Source: Bacteroidales bacterium
GTDB lineage: Bacteria > Bacteroidota > Bacteroidia > Bacteroidales > P3
DNA length: 64,000 nt
Direction: 5' to 3'
NCBI GenBank assembly: GCA_017559135.1
Contig: JAFYSZ010000003.1
Span: 124,001 to 188,000, forward strand
A model generated the notes under the pieces. It was not told the origin of the DNA. It saw only the letters and a list, made by a program, of their open reading frames with translations, and did no database searches. The position numbers were made by a program, and so were the translations under genes. Positions 45,047-54,246 of the stretch are shown here, piece by piece (positions within the stretch are counted from its first letter, which is position 1; every line of letters begins with the position of its first letter).

Positions 45047-45865
45047 ATGAGAAAGATATTTAACACAATATTGGTAATAGGTTCTTTGTTTTTTGCGTCT
45101 TGTGAAAACTATGACGAAGATGAAAGATTGATTCCTGTAATAGGAGAAACCGATTTGACAACGCCGATTACCAAACAACAGTCAGAACAAGCAATCTTAG
45201 TAGAAGATTTTACTGGTTGGAATTGTCCGAATTGTCCGGGAGGAACAGAAGTGTTGGAAACAGAGATGGCAAAATATCAAGGACGCTTAATTGTTTCTGC
45301 AATCCACACAGGCTCATTTGCAAGACCTTCTCACGAAAATAATAATTTGGATTTCCGTACTCCTTACGGAGATGAATTAAAGCAAACGTTCAACGTAACA
45401 AGTTATCCTGCGATATTGATAAACAGACAAGCAACAGCAATTTCAAGTATCGGAGATTGGTCTGCCAAAATCGCAGAAAAAATGGCAAATACACCACATC
45501 AATTCAATATTTCTTTAGGAGCAGAAATTTATGAAGGCAAAAATATTTTGGTAAGTACAAAAATAGATGCTTTATCAGAGGTTAATTCCGAACTTTCTTT
45601 GACTTTATATGTTACAGAAAGCGGAATAGAAGGAATACAAAACGTTGCGAGCGAAATTCAATCGTATACTTTCAAGCATGTATTGAGAGAAAATCCGTTA
45701 AAGGATATGCCGCTTGCTAATTCTTTCAAACAAGGTGATGTAATAGAGAAAAACTATATGATTACAGGCTCTGATTTGTGGGTAAAAGAGAATTGTGCTG
45801 TTGTTGTAATGATAATTAACAACGCAACAGGAGAAGTATTACAAGTAAACGAAATAGAATTATAA
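45047..45865 (+). CDS. Omp28-like outer-membrane lipoprotein
   Basis: A 272-residue lipoprotein: lipobox FFASCEN (Cys19), then a thioredoxin-like region with VEDFTGWNCPNCPGGTEVLE (about 53-72; Cys-Pro-Asn-Cys) and SYPAILINRQ (about 125-134, the cis-proline loop). Omp28 was described as an adhesin-like surface protein in Porphyromonas. The CPNC motif suggests thiol chemistry or cysteine-bound metal at the cell surface (inference). It lies between the barrel protein and a T9SS cargo protein. Confidence 0.85.
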   Translation: MRKIFNTILVIGSLFFASCENYDEDERLIPVIGETDLTTPITKQQSEQAILVEDFTGWNCPNCPGGTEVLETEMAKYQGRLIVSAIHTGSFARPSHENNNLDFRTPYGDELKQTFNVTSYPAILINRQATAISSIGDWSAKIAEKMANTPHQFNISLGAEIYEGKNILVSTKIDALSEVNSELSLTLYVTESGIEGIQNVASEIQSYTFKHVLRENPLKDMPLANSFKQGDVIEKNYMITGSDLWVKENCAVVVMIINNATGEVLQVNEIEL

Positions 45866-45895
45866 ATTGTTAAACAAATAAAAATCAGAATCAAT

Positions 45896-46621
45896 ATGAA
45901 AAAAACGTATTTATTTATTGCGATGCTATTTATTGTGCTTGGAGTAAGTGCACAACAAAGTTTCAGAATGACATATCAAGGAGAAGAATATGTTTCTAAT
46001 GATACTTTGAGAATAGAAGTCGTTCCAGGAGAAGAATCTAAGGCATTCTTCTTTTTAACCAACATAACAGAAAGTCCAATTGATACTTACATCGGTTATG
46101 AGCAAACATTTGGAGAAGAAGGCAGAGAATTTTTGATGTGTTTTGGTAATTGCACAGAAGGAAACTTTGCAGGACCTGTTACACTCAATCCAAATGAAGA
46201 ATTTACTGAGTTTGACATTGCCTATTACCCAGCAAACACAAACACAGTTATTATAAAAGTAAACATAATGAAAGCTTCTGCAACCGAAGGTGAATATGAA
46301 ACATTAGAAAGCTTTTATGTAAAATACTATGACGAAGTAGGATTAGAACAAGCCAAAGCAACAAATCTTTCTTTGAGTGCGTATCCAAATCCAGCTGTTA
46401 ATAACGTAAAAGTATCTTATTCAATTCCTGCAAATTACTCTAATGCAGAAATTTCAGTTCGCAATATGGTAGGCAAAACCGTTAAAACAATTCCTGCAAA
46501 AATAGGAGTAAAATCAGTAATGAACATAAACACAGCAGAATTGCCTAACGGAGTTTATTTTTACTCTATAATTGCTGATGGAGTTACTATTTCAACAAAG
46601 AAATTAGTTGTTAGACACTAA
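45896..46621 (+). CDS. Secreted protein with T9SS type A sorting domain
   Basis: A 241-residue protein: signal peptide (about 1-20, GVSAQQ), an immunoglobulin-like N-terminal domain (about 20-150) with a lone Cys pair MCFGNC, and a type A T9SS sorting domain (about 158-241: LSAYPNPAVNNVKVSYSIP ... ELPNGVYFYSIIADG ... KKLVVRH). Export across the outer membrane followed by cleavage and anchoring is expected. Last gene of the TlpA/DUF6029/Omp28 set; a terminator follows at 46645. Confidence 0.88.
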   Translation: MKKTYLFIAMLFIVLGVSAQQSFRMTYQGEEYVSNDTLRIEVVPGEESKAFFFLTNITESPIDTYIGYEQTFGEEGREFLMCFGNCTEGNFAGPVTLNPNEEFTEFDIAYYPANTNTVIIKVNIMKASATEGEYETLESFYVKYYDEVGLEQAKATNLSLSAYPNPAVNNVKVSYSIPANYSNAEISVRNMVGKTVKTIPAKIGVKSVMNINTAELPNGVYFYSIIADGVTISTKKLVVRH

Positions 46622-46644
46622 TAATTCAATGTTAATTATAAATG

Positions 46645-46673
46645 AAAAGAGACAAGAGATTGTCTCTTTTTTT
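46645..46673 (+). terminator. Terminator of the TlpA-Omp28 cluster
   Basis: Stem AAAAGAGACA / TGTCTCTTTT (46645-46654, 46661-46670), 6-nt loop, followed by TTT. 23 nt after the T9SS gene stop. Confidence 0.85.
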
Positions 46674-46737
46674 GTTTTCCTAAAATTATTTCTTTGAAAT
46701 ATTTTTATCATTCTGCGTTATAGTGAAAAATAATCCT

Positions 46738-46745
46738 TAATTTTG
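46738..46745 (+). promoter_or_regulatory. merR operon promoter -7 box, very close to the ATG
   Basis: TAATTTTG ends only 4 nt before the ATG at 46750, so the transcript would start at or next to the start codon. A decayed repeat unit (46684-46708, ATTATTTCTTTGAAATATTTT) lies just upstream. Confidence 0.55.
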
Positions 46746-46749
46746 TAAA

Positions 46750-47082
46750 ATGAAAGATAAGTTATTTTATACAATTAACGAAGTTGCTGAGATGTTGGAG
46801 CTTCCTGCTTCAACACTACGCTATTGGGAAAAAGAATTTAGCAACTTAAAACCACACAGAACAAGTTCTGGAATAAGGAGATACACAGAAAAGGATATTG
46901 ATTTTCTGAAAAAAATTCTTTATTTTACAAGAGATTGTGGTTATTCATTAGATGGTGTTAAAAAAGTCTTGAAAATAGGCTCTCAGCAATACTTAGATCC
47001 AACTTATGAACTAACAGCAACCTTAAATGAAATGAAAGCGATGCTTTTAGATATGAAATCTCAATTAGAAAAGCAGAATTAA
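46750..47082 (+). CDS. MerR family transcriptional regulator
   Basis: A 110-residue regulator: N-terminal winged helix-turn-helix FYTINEVAEMLELPASTLRYWEKEF (about 5-29), RRYTEKDIDFLKKI and a short C-terminal coiled coil (about 85-108) for dimerisation. No cysteine or ligand domain follows, so it is of the minimal MerR type found in front of housekeeping genes in Bacteroidota. Co-directional with ddl (17 nt gap). Confidence 0.9.
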   Translation: MKDKLFYTINEVAEMLELPASTLRYWEKEFSNLKPHRTSSGIRRYTEKDIDFLKKILYFTRDCGYSLDGVKKVLKIGSQQYLDPTYELTATLNEMKAMLLDMKSQLEKQN

Positions 47083-47099
47083 AATAATAAACCTAAAAT

Positions 47100-48083
47100 A
47101 TGAAAAAAAATATAGCACTTGTAGCAGGCGGATACTCAGGAGAATATGAAATATCTATTCGTTCCGCAGGACAAATCGCACAAAATATAGATAGAGAAAA
47201 GTATAATGTTTACACCATTGTGATAGAAAAATCATCGTGGTACTATTTGCACGAAGACAAACGCATAGAAGTTGATAGAAATGATTTTTCTCTTACATTG
47301 AATGGAGAAAAAATCACTTTCTTTGGAGCATTGATTATTGTTCATGGTACACCCGGTGAAAACGGATTGCTACAAGGATACTTTGATATGCTTAATCTTC
47401 CTTACACAACTTGCTCTGCACTTGTTTCTACTATCACTTTTGACAAAGAAGTCTGCAATGCACTTGTAAGAAGTTTTGATATAGTGAACGTAGCAAAGAA
47501 TACAAGTGTTTTTAAAGATGAAAAATTAGATTTAGACAAAATATCAGAAACAATTTCCTTCCCATTGTTTGTAAAACCCTCAGAAGGAGGTTCCTCAATT
47601 GGTATGAGCAAAGTTTCTTGCAAAGAAAATCTATTGCCAGCCATAGAAAAAGCATTTGATGTTCACCATAAAGTTTTAATAGAAGAGTTTATAGAAGGAA
47701 GAGAGTTTAGTTGTGGCGTGATGCAAGTAGGAAAGGACGAAATAATAGCATTTCCTATGACAGAAATTGTTTCACAAACAGAATTTTTTGACTATGATGC
47801 CAAATACAATGGGCTTTCAAACGAGATAACTCCTGCACAAGTGAGCGATGAACTAATGCTTAGAGTTCAGCAAACAACAAAAAAACTATACAAACGACTA
47901 AATTGCAAAGGTGTTTGCAGAATAGACTTCATTTATCGTGAAAAAGACGACAAACTTTTCTTCCTTGAAGTCAATACAACGCCGGGACAATCGGCTCAAA
48001 GCATAGTTCCACAACAAGTTCGTGCAATGGGCAAAGATACAAAATGGTTATATCAAACTCTTTTAGAACAATTAGAACTCTAA
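47100..48083 (+). CDS. ddl: D-alanine--D-alanine ligase
   Basis: ATP-grasp ligase making the D-Ala-D-Ala dipeptide of peptidoglycan. The 327 residues show the opening ALVAGGYSGEYEISIRSA (about 5-22), KPSEGGSSIGMSKVS (about 158-172), EEFIEGREFSCGVM (about 196-209) and the metal site FFLEVNTTPGQS (about 289-300). Its stop overlaps the ATG of the next gene by one base. Confidence 0.96.
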   Translation: MKKNIALVAGGYSGEYEISIRSAGQIAQNIDREKYNVYTIVIEKSSWYYLHEDKRIEVDRNDFSLTLNGEKITFFGALIIVHGTPGENGLLQGYFDMLNLPYTTCSALVSTITFDKEVCNALVRSFDIVNVAKNTSVFKDEKLDLDKISETISFPLFVKPSEGGSSIGMSKVSCKENLLPAIEKAFDVHHKVLIEEFIEGREFSCGVMQVGKDEIIAFPMTEIVSQTEFFDYDAKYNGLSNEITPAQVSDELMLRVQQTTKKLYKRLNCKGVCRIDFIYREKDDKLFFLEVNTTPGQSAQSIVPQQVRAMGKDTKWLYQTLLEQLEL

Positions 48084-49132
48084 TGAAAAAGATAGTTTTC
48101 TTACTATTAAGTATATTTTTTCTTAACATAGGATATTCTCAACCAAAGCCTAAAAACATAATTCTTCTCATAGGAGACGGAATGGGTATAGCACAAACAT
48201 ACGCTGCATACCTTGCAAACGACAAAAAACTCACTCTTTACACACTGCCATATACAGGATTTTCTATCACATCGTGTGCAAACAAAGAAGTAACTGATTC
48301 AGGAGCTGGCGGAACTGCGATTGCAATCGGACATAAAGCCCTTTACGGTTCAATAGGCTTAGATTCCCGTTCTGCATTTCAACCATCGCTTTTAAAAATT
48401 GCCAAAAATCTTGGTAAAAGTACTGCAATAATAACTTCTTGTGATGTTACACATGCTACACCTGCAAGTTTTGTTGCAAATGTCAAAGATAGAAATTTGC
48501 AAGATGAAATAGCGCTAAGTTTTATCAAAGAAAACATTGATATTGTCATAGGAGGAGGAAAAGAAAGATTTATTTCCTCAAAGCGAAAAGACAAATTACA
48601 CTTGATAGACTCTCTTTTATCAAAGAAATATGAGGTTTATGATAATTTAGAACAAATAAAAAATTCAAAAACCGATAGATTTTATGCACTTCTTTCCGAT
48701 GGTCATTTAGATGATGCAAAGAAAAGAGGAAATATATTGCCAGAAAGTTTAGAGAAAACACTCGAAATCTTATCTAAAAATGAAGAAGGATTCTTTATTA
48801 TGCTCGAAGGTAGCAAGATTGATATGCAAGCACATTTGCATAAGTATAACGATATGATTGATGAGGTGAAAGACTTTGATAAATGTGTCGAAATAGCATT
48901 GGAGTTTGCGAAAAAAAATGGCGAAACATTGATTGTAGTTACTGCTGACCACGAAACAGGAGGTCTTACCTTGCCTGCCGAGGAGAATAAAACAAAAGAC
49001 GAATGGACTTCTTGGCATCACACAGCAGTTCCAGTGCCTATATTTAGTTATGGTGTAGGAGCAGAAAATTTTACAGGTGTTATGCAAAACACAGACATAT
49101 TTTGGGAAATAGATACGTTAATGAAAAAATAA
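48083..49132 (+). CDS. Alkaline phosphatase (PhoA family)
   Basis: Periplasmic phosphomonoesterase. Starting at the ATG overlapping the ddl stop (TAATG) gives 349 residues with a signal peptide (about 1-20, NIGYSQ); a longer frame from 48044 lies inside ddl and is unlikely. Metal and catalytic motifs: ILLIGDGMG (about 28-36), [16 protein letters not shown] with the catalytic serine in [13 protein letters not shown] (about 239-248), [10 protein letters not shown] (about 284-293) and [12 protein letters not shown] near the end. It is shorter than E. coli PhoA (471). Confidence 0.92.
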   Translation: MKKIVFLLLSIFFLNIGYSQPKPKNIILLIGDGMGIAQTYAAYLANDKKLTLYTLPYTGFSITSCANKEVTDSGAGGTAIAIGHKALYGSIGLDSRSAFQPSLLKIAKNLGKSTAIITSCDVTHATPASFVANVKDRNLQDEIALSFIKENIDIVIGGGKERFISSKRKDKLHLIDSLLSKKYEVYDNLEQIKNSKTDRFYALLSDGHLDDAKKRGNILPESLEKTLEILSKNEEGFFIMLEGSKIDMQAHLHKYNDMIDEVKDFDKCVEIALEFAKKNGETLIVVTADHETGGLTLPAEENKTKDEWTSWHHTAVPVPIFSYGVGAENFTGVMQNTDIFWEIDTLMKK

Positions 49133-49145
49133 TAAAATAAATAAA

Positions 49146-50555
49146 ATGACAGACTATACATTGAAATACAAAGTTGCTGATATGTCTTTGGCAGACTTTG
49201 GAAGAAAAGAAATTGAAATTGCAGAAAAAGAAATGCCGGGTTTAATGGCATTGAGAGCAAAATATGGAAAAGAAAAACCGCTAAAAGGAGCAAGAATCAT
49301 GGGTTCTTTGCACATGACAATTCAAACAGCAGTTCTTATCGAAACATTAACAGAATTAGGAGCAGATGTAAGATGGTGCTCTTGCAATATCTTCTCTACA
49401 CAAGATCATGCTGCGGCTGCTGTTGCAGAACGTGGAGTTCCTGTTTTTGCATGGAAGGGTGAAAGTTTAGAAGAATATTGGTGGTGTACAAATCAAGCAC
49501 TTTCTTTCCCTAATGGAGAAGGTCCAGACTTGATTGTAGACGATGGTGGAGACGCAACTTTATTAGTACACAAAGGATACGCAATAGAAAACGACCCTTC
49601 TTTACTTGACAAAGAAGCCTCTAATACAGAAGAAGCAATAGTGTTGAAAACCTTAAAGGCTGTTTATGCAGAAGATTCTCAAAAATGGCATAAAATCCTT
49701 AAAACCCTAAAAGGCGTTAGCGAAGAAACAACAACAGGAGTTCATCGCTTATATCAAATGATGGAAAGAGGAGAATTGTTAATTCCTGCAATAAATGTAA
49801 ACGACTCTGTAACAAAAAGCAAATTTGATAACTTATATGGTTGTAGAGAATCATTGGCAGACGGAATCAAACGTGCAACAGACGTTATGATTGCAGGAAA
49901 AGTAGTAGTAGTTTGTGGATATGGCGATGTTGGAAAGGGCTGTGCAAGAAGTATGCGTGGATATGGAGCGAGAGTTTTAGTAACAGAAATTGACCCAATA
50001 TGTGCTTTGCAAGCTGCAATGGAGGGATTTGAAGTTACAACCTTAGAAGATGCGTTGAAAGAAGGAAATATCTATGTTACAACAACAGGAAACTGCGATG
50101 TAATCACAGTTGAAGATATGGCAAGAATGAAAACCGAAGCCATAGTTTGCAATATAGGACACTTTGACAACGAAATTCAAGTTGAAAAGTTAGAAAACTA
50201 TCCAGGAATAAAGAAAGTAAACATAAAACCACAAGTTGATAAATTTATTTTTGAAGACGGACATTGTATTTACTTGTTAGCCGAAGGTAGATTAGTAAAT
50301 CTTGGTTGTGCAACAGGACACCCTTCATTTGTAATGAGTAATTCATTCACAAATCAAACGCTTGCACAAATAGATCTTTGGACAAAGAAATACGAAGTAG
50401 GAGTTTATCGTTTGCCAAAAGAGTTAGACGAAGAAGTTGCAAGACTTCATCTTGAAAATATTGGCGTAAAACTTACAAAACTTACACAAAAACAAGCCGA
50501 TTACATAGGAGTAAACATAGAAGGTCCTTATAAAGCAGATCACTATCGTTATTAA
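49146..50555 (+). CDS. ahcY: Adenosylhomocysteinase
   Basis: NAD-dependent hydrolysis of S-adenosylhomocysteine to adenosine and homocysteine. The 469 residues include [20 protein letters not shown] at the start, the substrate region [13 protein letters not shown] and [13 protein letters not shown], the NAD-binding [10 protein letters not shown] (about 259-268) and the C-terminal KADHYRY hallmark. The length shows the roughly 40-residue insertion of the bacterial long form. In the operon it comes after the phosphatase and before an ABC exporter; it would recycle SAH made by the radical SAM and methyl-transfer enzymes. Confidence 0.97.
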   Translation: MTDYTLKYKVADMSLADFGRKEIEIAEKEMPGLMALRAKYGKEKPLKGARIMGSLHMTIQTAVLIETLTELGADVRWCSCNIFSTQDHAAAAVAERGVPVFAWKGESLEEYWWCTNQALSFPNGEGPDLIVDDGGDATLLVHKGYAIENDPSLLDKEASNTEEAIVLKTLKAVYAEDSQKWHKILKTLKGVSEETTTGVHRLYQMMERGELLIPAINVNDSVTKSKFDNLYGCRESLADGIKRATDVMIAGKVVVVCGYGDVGKGCARSMRGYGARVLVTEIDPICALQAAMEGFEVTTLEDALKEGNIYVTTTGNCDVITVEDMARMKTEAIVCNIGHFDNEIQVEKLENYPGIKKVNIKPQVDKFIFEDGHCIYLLAEGRLVNLGCATGHPSFVMSNSFTNQTLAQIDLWTKKYEVGVYRLPKELDEEVARLHLENIGVKLTKLTQKQADYIGVNIEGPYKADHYRY

Positions 50556-50569
50556 AAAATAATAAAGCA

Positions 50570-52393
50570 ATGAAAAACGTATTTAGGGTTTTTAAATATA
50601 TTTTAAACTATAAGAAAGACATAGTTTTAAACGTAGTTTCAAACCTTATATACGTTTTCTTTTCGCTTTTTTCCTTTGTTATGATAATACCGTTCATTTC
50701 GGTATTATTTGGAGTTATTGAATCTCCCGCACAATGTCCTGAATTAAGTCTTAATAAAGACGTTTTGATGGATTATTTCTCCTTTCATCTAAATGCTTAC
50801 AAAGAAATCTATGGAATATATCCCTGTTTGATAGCAATAGGTGTAGTTTATATCATTTGCATTTTCTTTTCTTCACTTTTCCGTTATTTAGGAATGTATT
50901 TTATTGTGCCTATTCGCAATGGACTTGTAAACGATTTGCGAAACGATGTGTACAAAAAAATATGTATTTTGCCAATTAGCTTTTTTTCCGATAAGAAAAA
51001 AGGCGATATTATGTCGAGATTAACCTCCGATTTAGCAGATATAGAATGGAGTGTGGTGAGTAGTTTGCAAATGTTGGTCAAAGATTCTATTATGGTAATA
51101 GTTTTCTTTTCTGCACTCATAATTGCTTCTTGGCAATTAGTCTTATTTATTGTTGTTGTCTTACCAATAGCCTATTTTATTATTAAAAAAATTGGCAATA
51201 GCCTAAAACGCAACTCTATTAAGGGACAAAAAGAAATGGGAGTACTTCTTTCGCAATGCGAAGAAACGCTTGGAGGTTTGAGAGCAATTAAATCTTACGG
51301 AGCAGAGGAGGTAACAAAACAAAAATTCAAAGAATCAAACAATTACTATACAAAAGTGATGACTAAAATATTCAGAAGAAAAGAATTAGCCTCGCCTTTA
51401 ACAGAATTTTTAGCCATTTTTGTACTTGTTGCAGTTGTTTTGTTTGGTGGAGAATTAGTTTTGGCAGGCAAAATGTCGGCAGCAATCCTAATAGGCTTTA
51501 CCTTGATTTTTGCAAAAGTGATTTCCCCTTTGCAAGAACTTTCAACAGCCTATTATAATATGCAAAAAGGAGATGCAGCAGCGATAAGAATATACGAAAT
51601 CCTTGATGCAGAAGAAAAAATCACAGAAATAGAAAATCCAAAGCAAGTAACAGAGTTTCAAGACAAGATAGAATTTCGTAATGTTGGTTTTTCTTATAAT
51701 GAAAAAAGCGAAAGGGTATTAAAAAACATAAACTTCACAATTCAAAAAGGACAAACAATAGCCTTAGTAGGCGAATCGGGAGCAGGAAAATCTACTTTGT
51801 TGGATTTGATTTCGAGATTTGCAGACACAAGCGAAGGAGAAATCCTTTTTGATGGCGAAAACATAAAAAATTTAGCAATTTCCTCGCTCAGAGATAAGAT
51901 AGGAATTGTTACACAAGAAGCAATACTATTCAATGACACTGTTTTCAGAAACATAGCCTTTGGAAATCCTTGTGCAACAATGCAAGAAGTTGTGGCAGCA
52001 GCAAAAATCGCAAATGCCGATCAATTTATCAACAAAATGGATAAAGGATATTACACACATTTGAGCGATAGGGGAATGAGCCTTTCAGGAGGTGAAAGAC
52101 AAAGACTTTGCATTGCACGAGCAGTGTTAAAAAATCCTGAAATACTTCTTTTAGATGAGGCAACCTCTGCCTTAGATACACAAAACGAACACGAAGTTCA
52201 AGCGGCCTTAACCTCATTGATGAAAAACAGAACATCAATAGTTATAGCACATAGGCTAAATACCGTAATGAATGCTGATAAAATTTTGGTAATGGACAAA
52301 GGCGTCATTGTTGAAAGCGGAACTCACAAAGAACTTTTAGTAAAAGGCGGCATTTATTCTCGCCTTGTAAAAATGCAAAATTTAGACTTATAA
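50570..52393 (+). CDS. ABC exporter, fused permease and ATPase (MsbA-like)
   Basis: A 607-residue half-transporter: six membrane helices (about 15-335), then a nucleotide-binding domain with Walker A VGESGAGKSTLLDL (about 398-411), Q-loop GIVTQEAILFNDT, signature LSGGERQRL (about 504-512), Walker B ILLLDEATSALD and H-loop VIAHRL. MsbA-type proteins flip lipid A or other lipids; the substrate cannot be read from the sequence. The first periplasmic loop is long (about 45-95). Last gene before a bidirectional terminator. Confidence 0.92.
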   Translation: MKNVFRVFKYILNYKKDIVLNVVSNLIYVFFSLFSFVMIIPFISVLFGVIESPAQCPELSLNKDVLMDYFSFHLNAYKEIYGIYPCLIAIGVVYIICIFFSSLFRYLGMYFIVPIRNGLVNDLRNDVYKKICILPISFFSDKKKGDIMSRLTSDLADIEWSVVSSLQMLVKDSIMVIVFFSALIIASWQLVLFIVVVLPIAYFIIKKIGNSLKRNSIKGQKEMGVLLSQCEETLGGLRAIKSYGAEEVTKQKFKESNNYYTKVMTKIFRRKELASPLTEFLAIFVLVAVVLFGGELVLAGKMSAAILIGFTLIFAKVISPLQELSTAYYNMQKGDAAAIRIYEILDAEEKITEIENPKQVTEFQDKIEFRNVGFSYNEKSERVLKNINFTIQKGQTIALVGESGAGKSTLLDLISRFADTSEGEILFDGENIKNLAISSLRDKIGIVTQEAILFNDTVFRNIAFGNPCATMQEVVAAAKIANADQFINKMDKGYYTHLSDRGMSLSGGERQRLCIARAVLKNPEILLLDEATSALDTQNEHEVQAALTSLMKNRTSIVIAHRLNTVMNADKILVMDKGVIVESGTHKELLVKGGIYSRLVKMQNLDL

Positions 52394-52403
52394 CAATAAA
52401 AAC

Positions 52404-52441
52404 AAAAAAGAGTTACTCAAATCTTGAATAACTCCTTTTTT
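52404..52441. terminator. Bidirectional terminator of the ABC exporter and tRNA-Cys genes
   Basis: 11-bp stem with one mismatch (52410-52420 with 52424-52434), seven Ts on the plus strand and six on the minus strand. Confidence 0.8.
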
Positions 52442-52442
52442 G

Positions 52443-52513
52443 AGGTCTCTTCCAGATTCGAACTGGAGTAGACGGTTTTGCAGACCGGTGCCTAGCCACT
52501 CGGCCAAGAGACC
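52443..52513 (-). tRNA. tRNA-Cys (anticodon GCA)
   Basis: 71-nt cloverleaf on the minus strand: acceptor GGTCTCT / AGAGACC, anticodon loop CTGCAAA giving GCA, T arm with AGTTCGAATCT, discriminator U as expected for tRNA-Cys. Confidence 0.93.
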
Positions 52514-52532
52514 TTTTGTGTTTTTCAGAGTG

Positions 52533-52563
52533 CAAAGATACTACCTTTTTTTTAATCTGCAAA
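52533..52563 (-). promoter_or_regulatory. tRNA-Cys promoter
   Basis: Minus-strand TTTG (52563-52560), 19 nt, TATCTTTG (52540-52533). Confidence 0.75.
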
Positions 52564-52577
52564 TTTTATTCTCGATT

Positions 52578-53759
52578 TTATTCAAAAATTGTAGTAATTT
52601 TCTGCAAGGCATCAAGCAAAGTAGAGAGCGGACAACCTAAATTTATTCTAAAACAGCAGTCATAATCAGAACTTTGTTCTTTTGGAGCAAATGTTGTGCC
52701 GTCATTGAGAACTACACCTGCTTTTTCTATCAACAATTTGCTTAATTCATTATGAGTTTTGCCGTATTGACTAAAATCTAACCAAGCCAAAAATGAACTT
52801 TCTGGTAATACCATCTTTACTTTTGGCAGATTATTTTCAATAAATTCTTTTAAGAAATTTATATTTCCTTGCAAATAATCAAGCATTTGACCAAGCCACT
52901 CTTCTCCTTGTGAGAAAGCCGCTTCGGCAGCAGTGTATGCAAAAATATTTCCATAGGCAACACCCATTGCATCAAGCCAACCAAAATATTTTTTACGAAT
53001 ATCCTCGTTTGCAATGTAACAAACCGAACTGCTTAAACCTGCAATGTTAAAAGTTTTGCTCGGTGCCATAAAAGTAATGCTATGACTTGCAGCCTCTTTT
53101 GATACAGTGCTATAACTAATATGCTTGTTTGGAGCAAGGGTTAGGTCAGCGTGAATTTCATCACTAATAACCATAACTCCCTTTCTTTGACAAATCTCTG
53201 CAATTCTTTGTAAGACTTCTTTTCCCCACACAGTCCCCGCAGGATTGTGAGGATTACTCATAATAAATAGTTTGCAACCTTCAATTTTTTCTTCAAAATC
53301 ATCAAAGTCAATCTCAAAACGTCCGTCTTTTATTTGCAATTTGCTACAAACAAGCCTACGTCCGCAAGACAAAGGCAGGTTTACAAAAGGCGGATACACA
53401 GGAGTCGTTATCAAAACCTTGTCTCCCTCTTTTGTAAGGCTGAGTAGTGCGTAGGAAATCCCTGCTACAATTCCGGGAATGAAGTGTAAATCCTTTTTTT
53501 TGCTGTTTATATTGTATCTTTTGCTGAGCCAATTCATTACTGCTTTCCAATAATCATCGTAAGCAATGCCATAGCCAAAAACTTCGTGATTGCAACGATT
53601 CTTTATTGCCTCAACAACAAAGTCAGGCGAACGAAAATCCATATCAGCCACCCATAAAGGAAGCAAATTCTCTTTTCCGTAGGTTTCAGGCAAAGAATCA
53701 TATTTCACACAGTTCGATTTTCTTCTATCAATAGGCTCATCAAAGTTGTATCTCTTCAT
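52578..53759 (-). CDS. PatB/MalY-type PLP aminotransferase, C-S lyase
   Basis: A 393-residue fold-type I PLP enzyme, probably a cystathionine beta-lyase or cysteine desulfhydrase. Start region MKRYNFDEPIDRRKSNCVKYD; LPLWVADMDFRSPDFV (about 35-50); PNNPAGTVW-like SNPHNPAGTVW (about 165-175); PLP lysine in MAPSKTFNIAGL (about 229-240); C-terminal RINLGCP. The PatB/MalY type WVADMDF motif is clear. The frame is open to 53930, but the promoter box at 53780-53787 and the divergent SMR gene make the ATG at 53759 the start. It sits 64 nt from tRNA-Cys. Confidence 0.9.
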   Translation of the reverse strand: MKRYNFDEPIDRRKSNCVKYDSLPETYGKENLLPLWVADMDFRSPDFVVEAIKNRCNHEVFGYGIAYDDYWKAVMNWLSKRYNINSKKKDLHFIPGIVAGISYALLSLTKEGDKVLITTPVYPPFVNLPLSCGRRLVCSKLQIKDGRFEIDFDDFEEKIEGCKLFIMSNPHNPAGTVWGKEVLQRIAEICQRKGVMVISDEIHADLTLAPNKHISYSTVSKEAASHSITFMAPSKTFNIAGLSSSVCYIANEDIRKKYFGWLDAMGVAYGNIFAYTAAEAAFSQGEEWLGQMLDYLQGNINFLKEFIENNLPKVKMVLPESSFLAWLDFSQYGKTHNELSKLLIEKAGVVLNDGTTFAPKEQSSDYDCCFRINLGCPLSTLLDALQKITTIFE

Positions 53760-53779
53760 ATTTTTAAATTTTCTCACTG

Positions 53780-53787
53780 CAAAAATA
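53780..53787 (-). promoter_or_regulatory. Promoter -7 box of the C-S lyase gene
   Basis: Minus-strand TATTTTTG, 20 nt before the ATG at 53759. Its upstream half would overlap the promoter of the divergent SMR gene. Confidence 0.6.
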
Positions 53788-53817
53788 GAAAAAAATGCCG
53801 TAATAATCATATTTTTG

Positions 53818-53825
53818 TATCTTTG
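53818..53825 (+). promoter_or_regulatory. Promoter -7 box of the SMR transporter gene
   Basis: TATCTTTG, 19 nt before the ATG at 53845. Only 30 nt separate it from the divergent box at 53787. Confidence 0.6.
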
Positions 53826-53844
53826 CATCTCTTGAAACACTGAT

Positions 53845-54168
53845 ATGAATTGGGTAATATTGATTTTAGCAGGATTATGTGAAACATTTTTCACTTTTTG
53901 TCTTGGGAAAGGCAATCTCGCTTCGGGCAATAAAGCAACTTTATGGTATGCTGCCTTTGTGATGTTTTATATTCTAAGTATGATTCTTCTAACTAAGGCA
54001 ACAAAAACAATACCTATCGGAACGGCTTATCCTGTTTGGACGGGAATAGGAGCAGTTGGTGCTGTGATAATAGGGATTTTTATCTTCAAAGAGCCAACTT
54101 CTTTCCTTAGGCTTTTCTTTACCTTTACGCTTATTGCGTCAATTATTGGCTTAAAAATGGTTCATTAA
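53845..54168 (+). CDS. SMR family transporter, SugE/Gdx-like
   Basis: A 107-residue protein with four membrane helices. The membrane glutamate lies in AGLCETFF (Glu13-14 region) and the segment IPIGTAYPVWTGIGAVGAVI (about 52-71) is the hallmark of the SugE/Gdx branch, whose characterised members export guanidinium in exchange for protons. The tryptophan that follows the glutamate in E. coli SugE is phenylalanine here. The predicted leader is under 20 nt, too short for a guanidine riboswitch. Transcribed divergently from the C-S lyase. Confidence 0.85.
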   Translation: MNWVILILAGLCETFFTFCLGKGNLASGNKATLWYAAFVMFYILSMILLTKATKTIPIGTAYPVWTGIGAVGAVIIGIFIFKEPTSFLRLFFTFTLIASIIGLKMVH

Positions 54169-54169
54169 A

Positions 54170-54246
54170 ATAACTCTATGAAATAAAAAAATAACTCTAT
54201 GATTTAAGAAATTATTTCATAGAGTTATTTTTTTAAAACAAAGAAA
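54170..54246. repeat. Dispersed hairpin repeat, copy B
   Basis: 19-bp perfect stem (54184-54202 with 54217-54235), 14-nt loop, T7 on the plus strand. It differs from copy A at one base over about 65 nt. It begins 2 nt after the SMR gene stop, so it serves as that gene's terminator. Confidence 0.8.

Noticed and set aside
53826..53844. Guanidine riboswitch in front of the SMR gene
   Set aside because: Only about 19 nt lie between the promoter box and the ATG, too short for any known guanidine riboswitch class.
52578..53930. 450-residue frame as the full C-S lyase
   Set aside because: The upstream part is antisense to the SMR gene and covers its own promoter box; the family start motif begins at the ATG at 53759.
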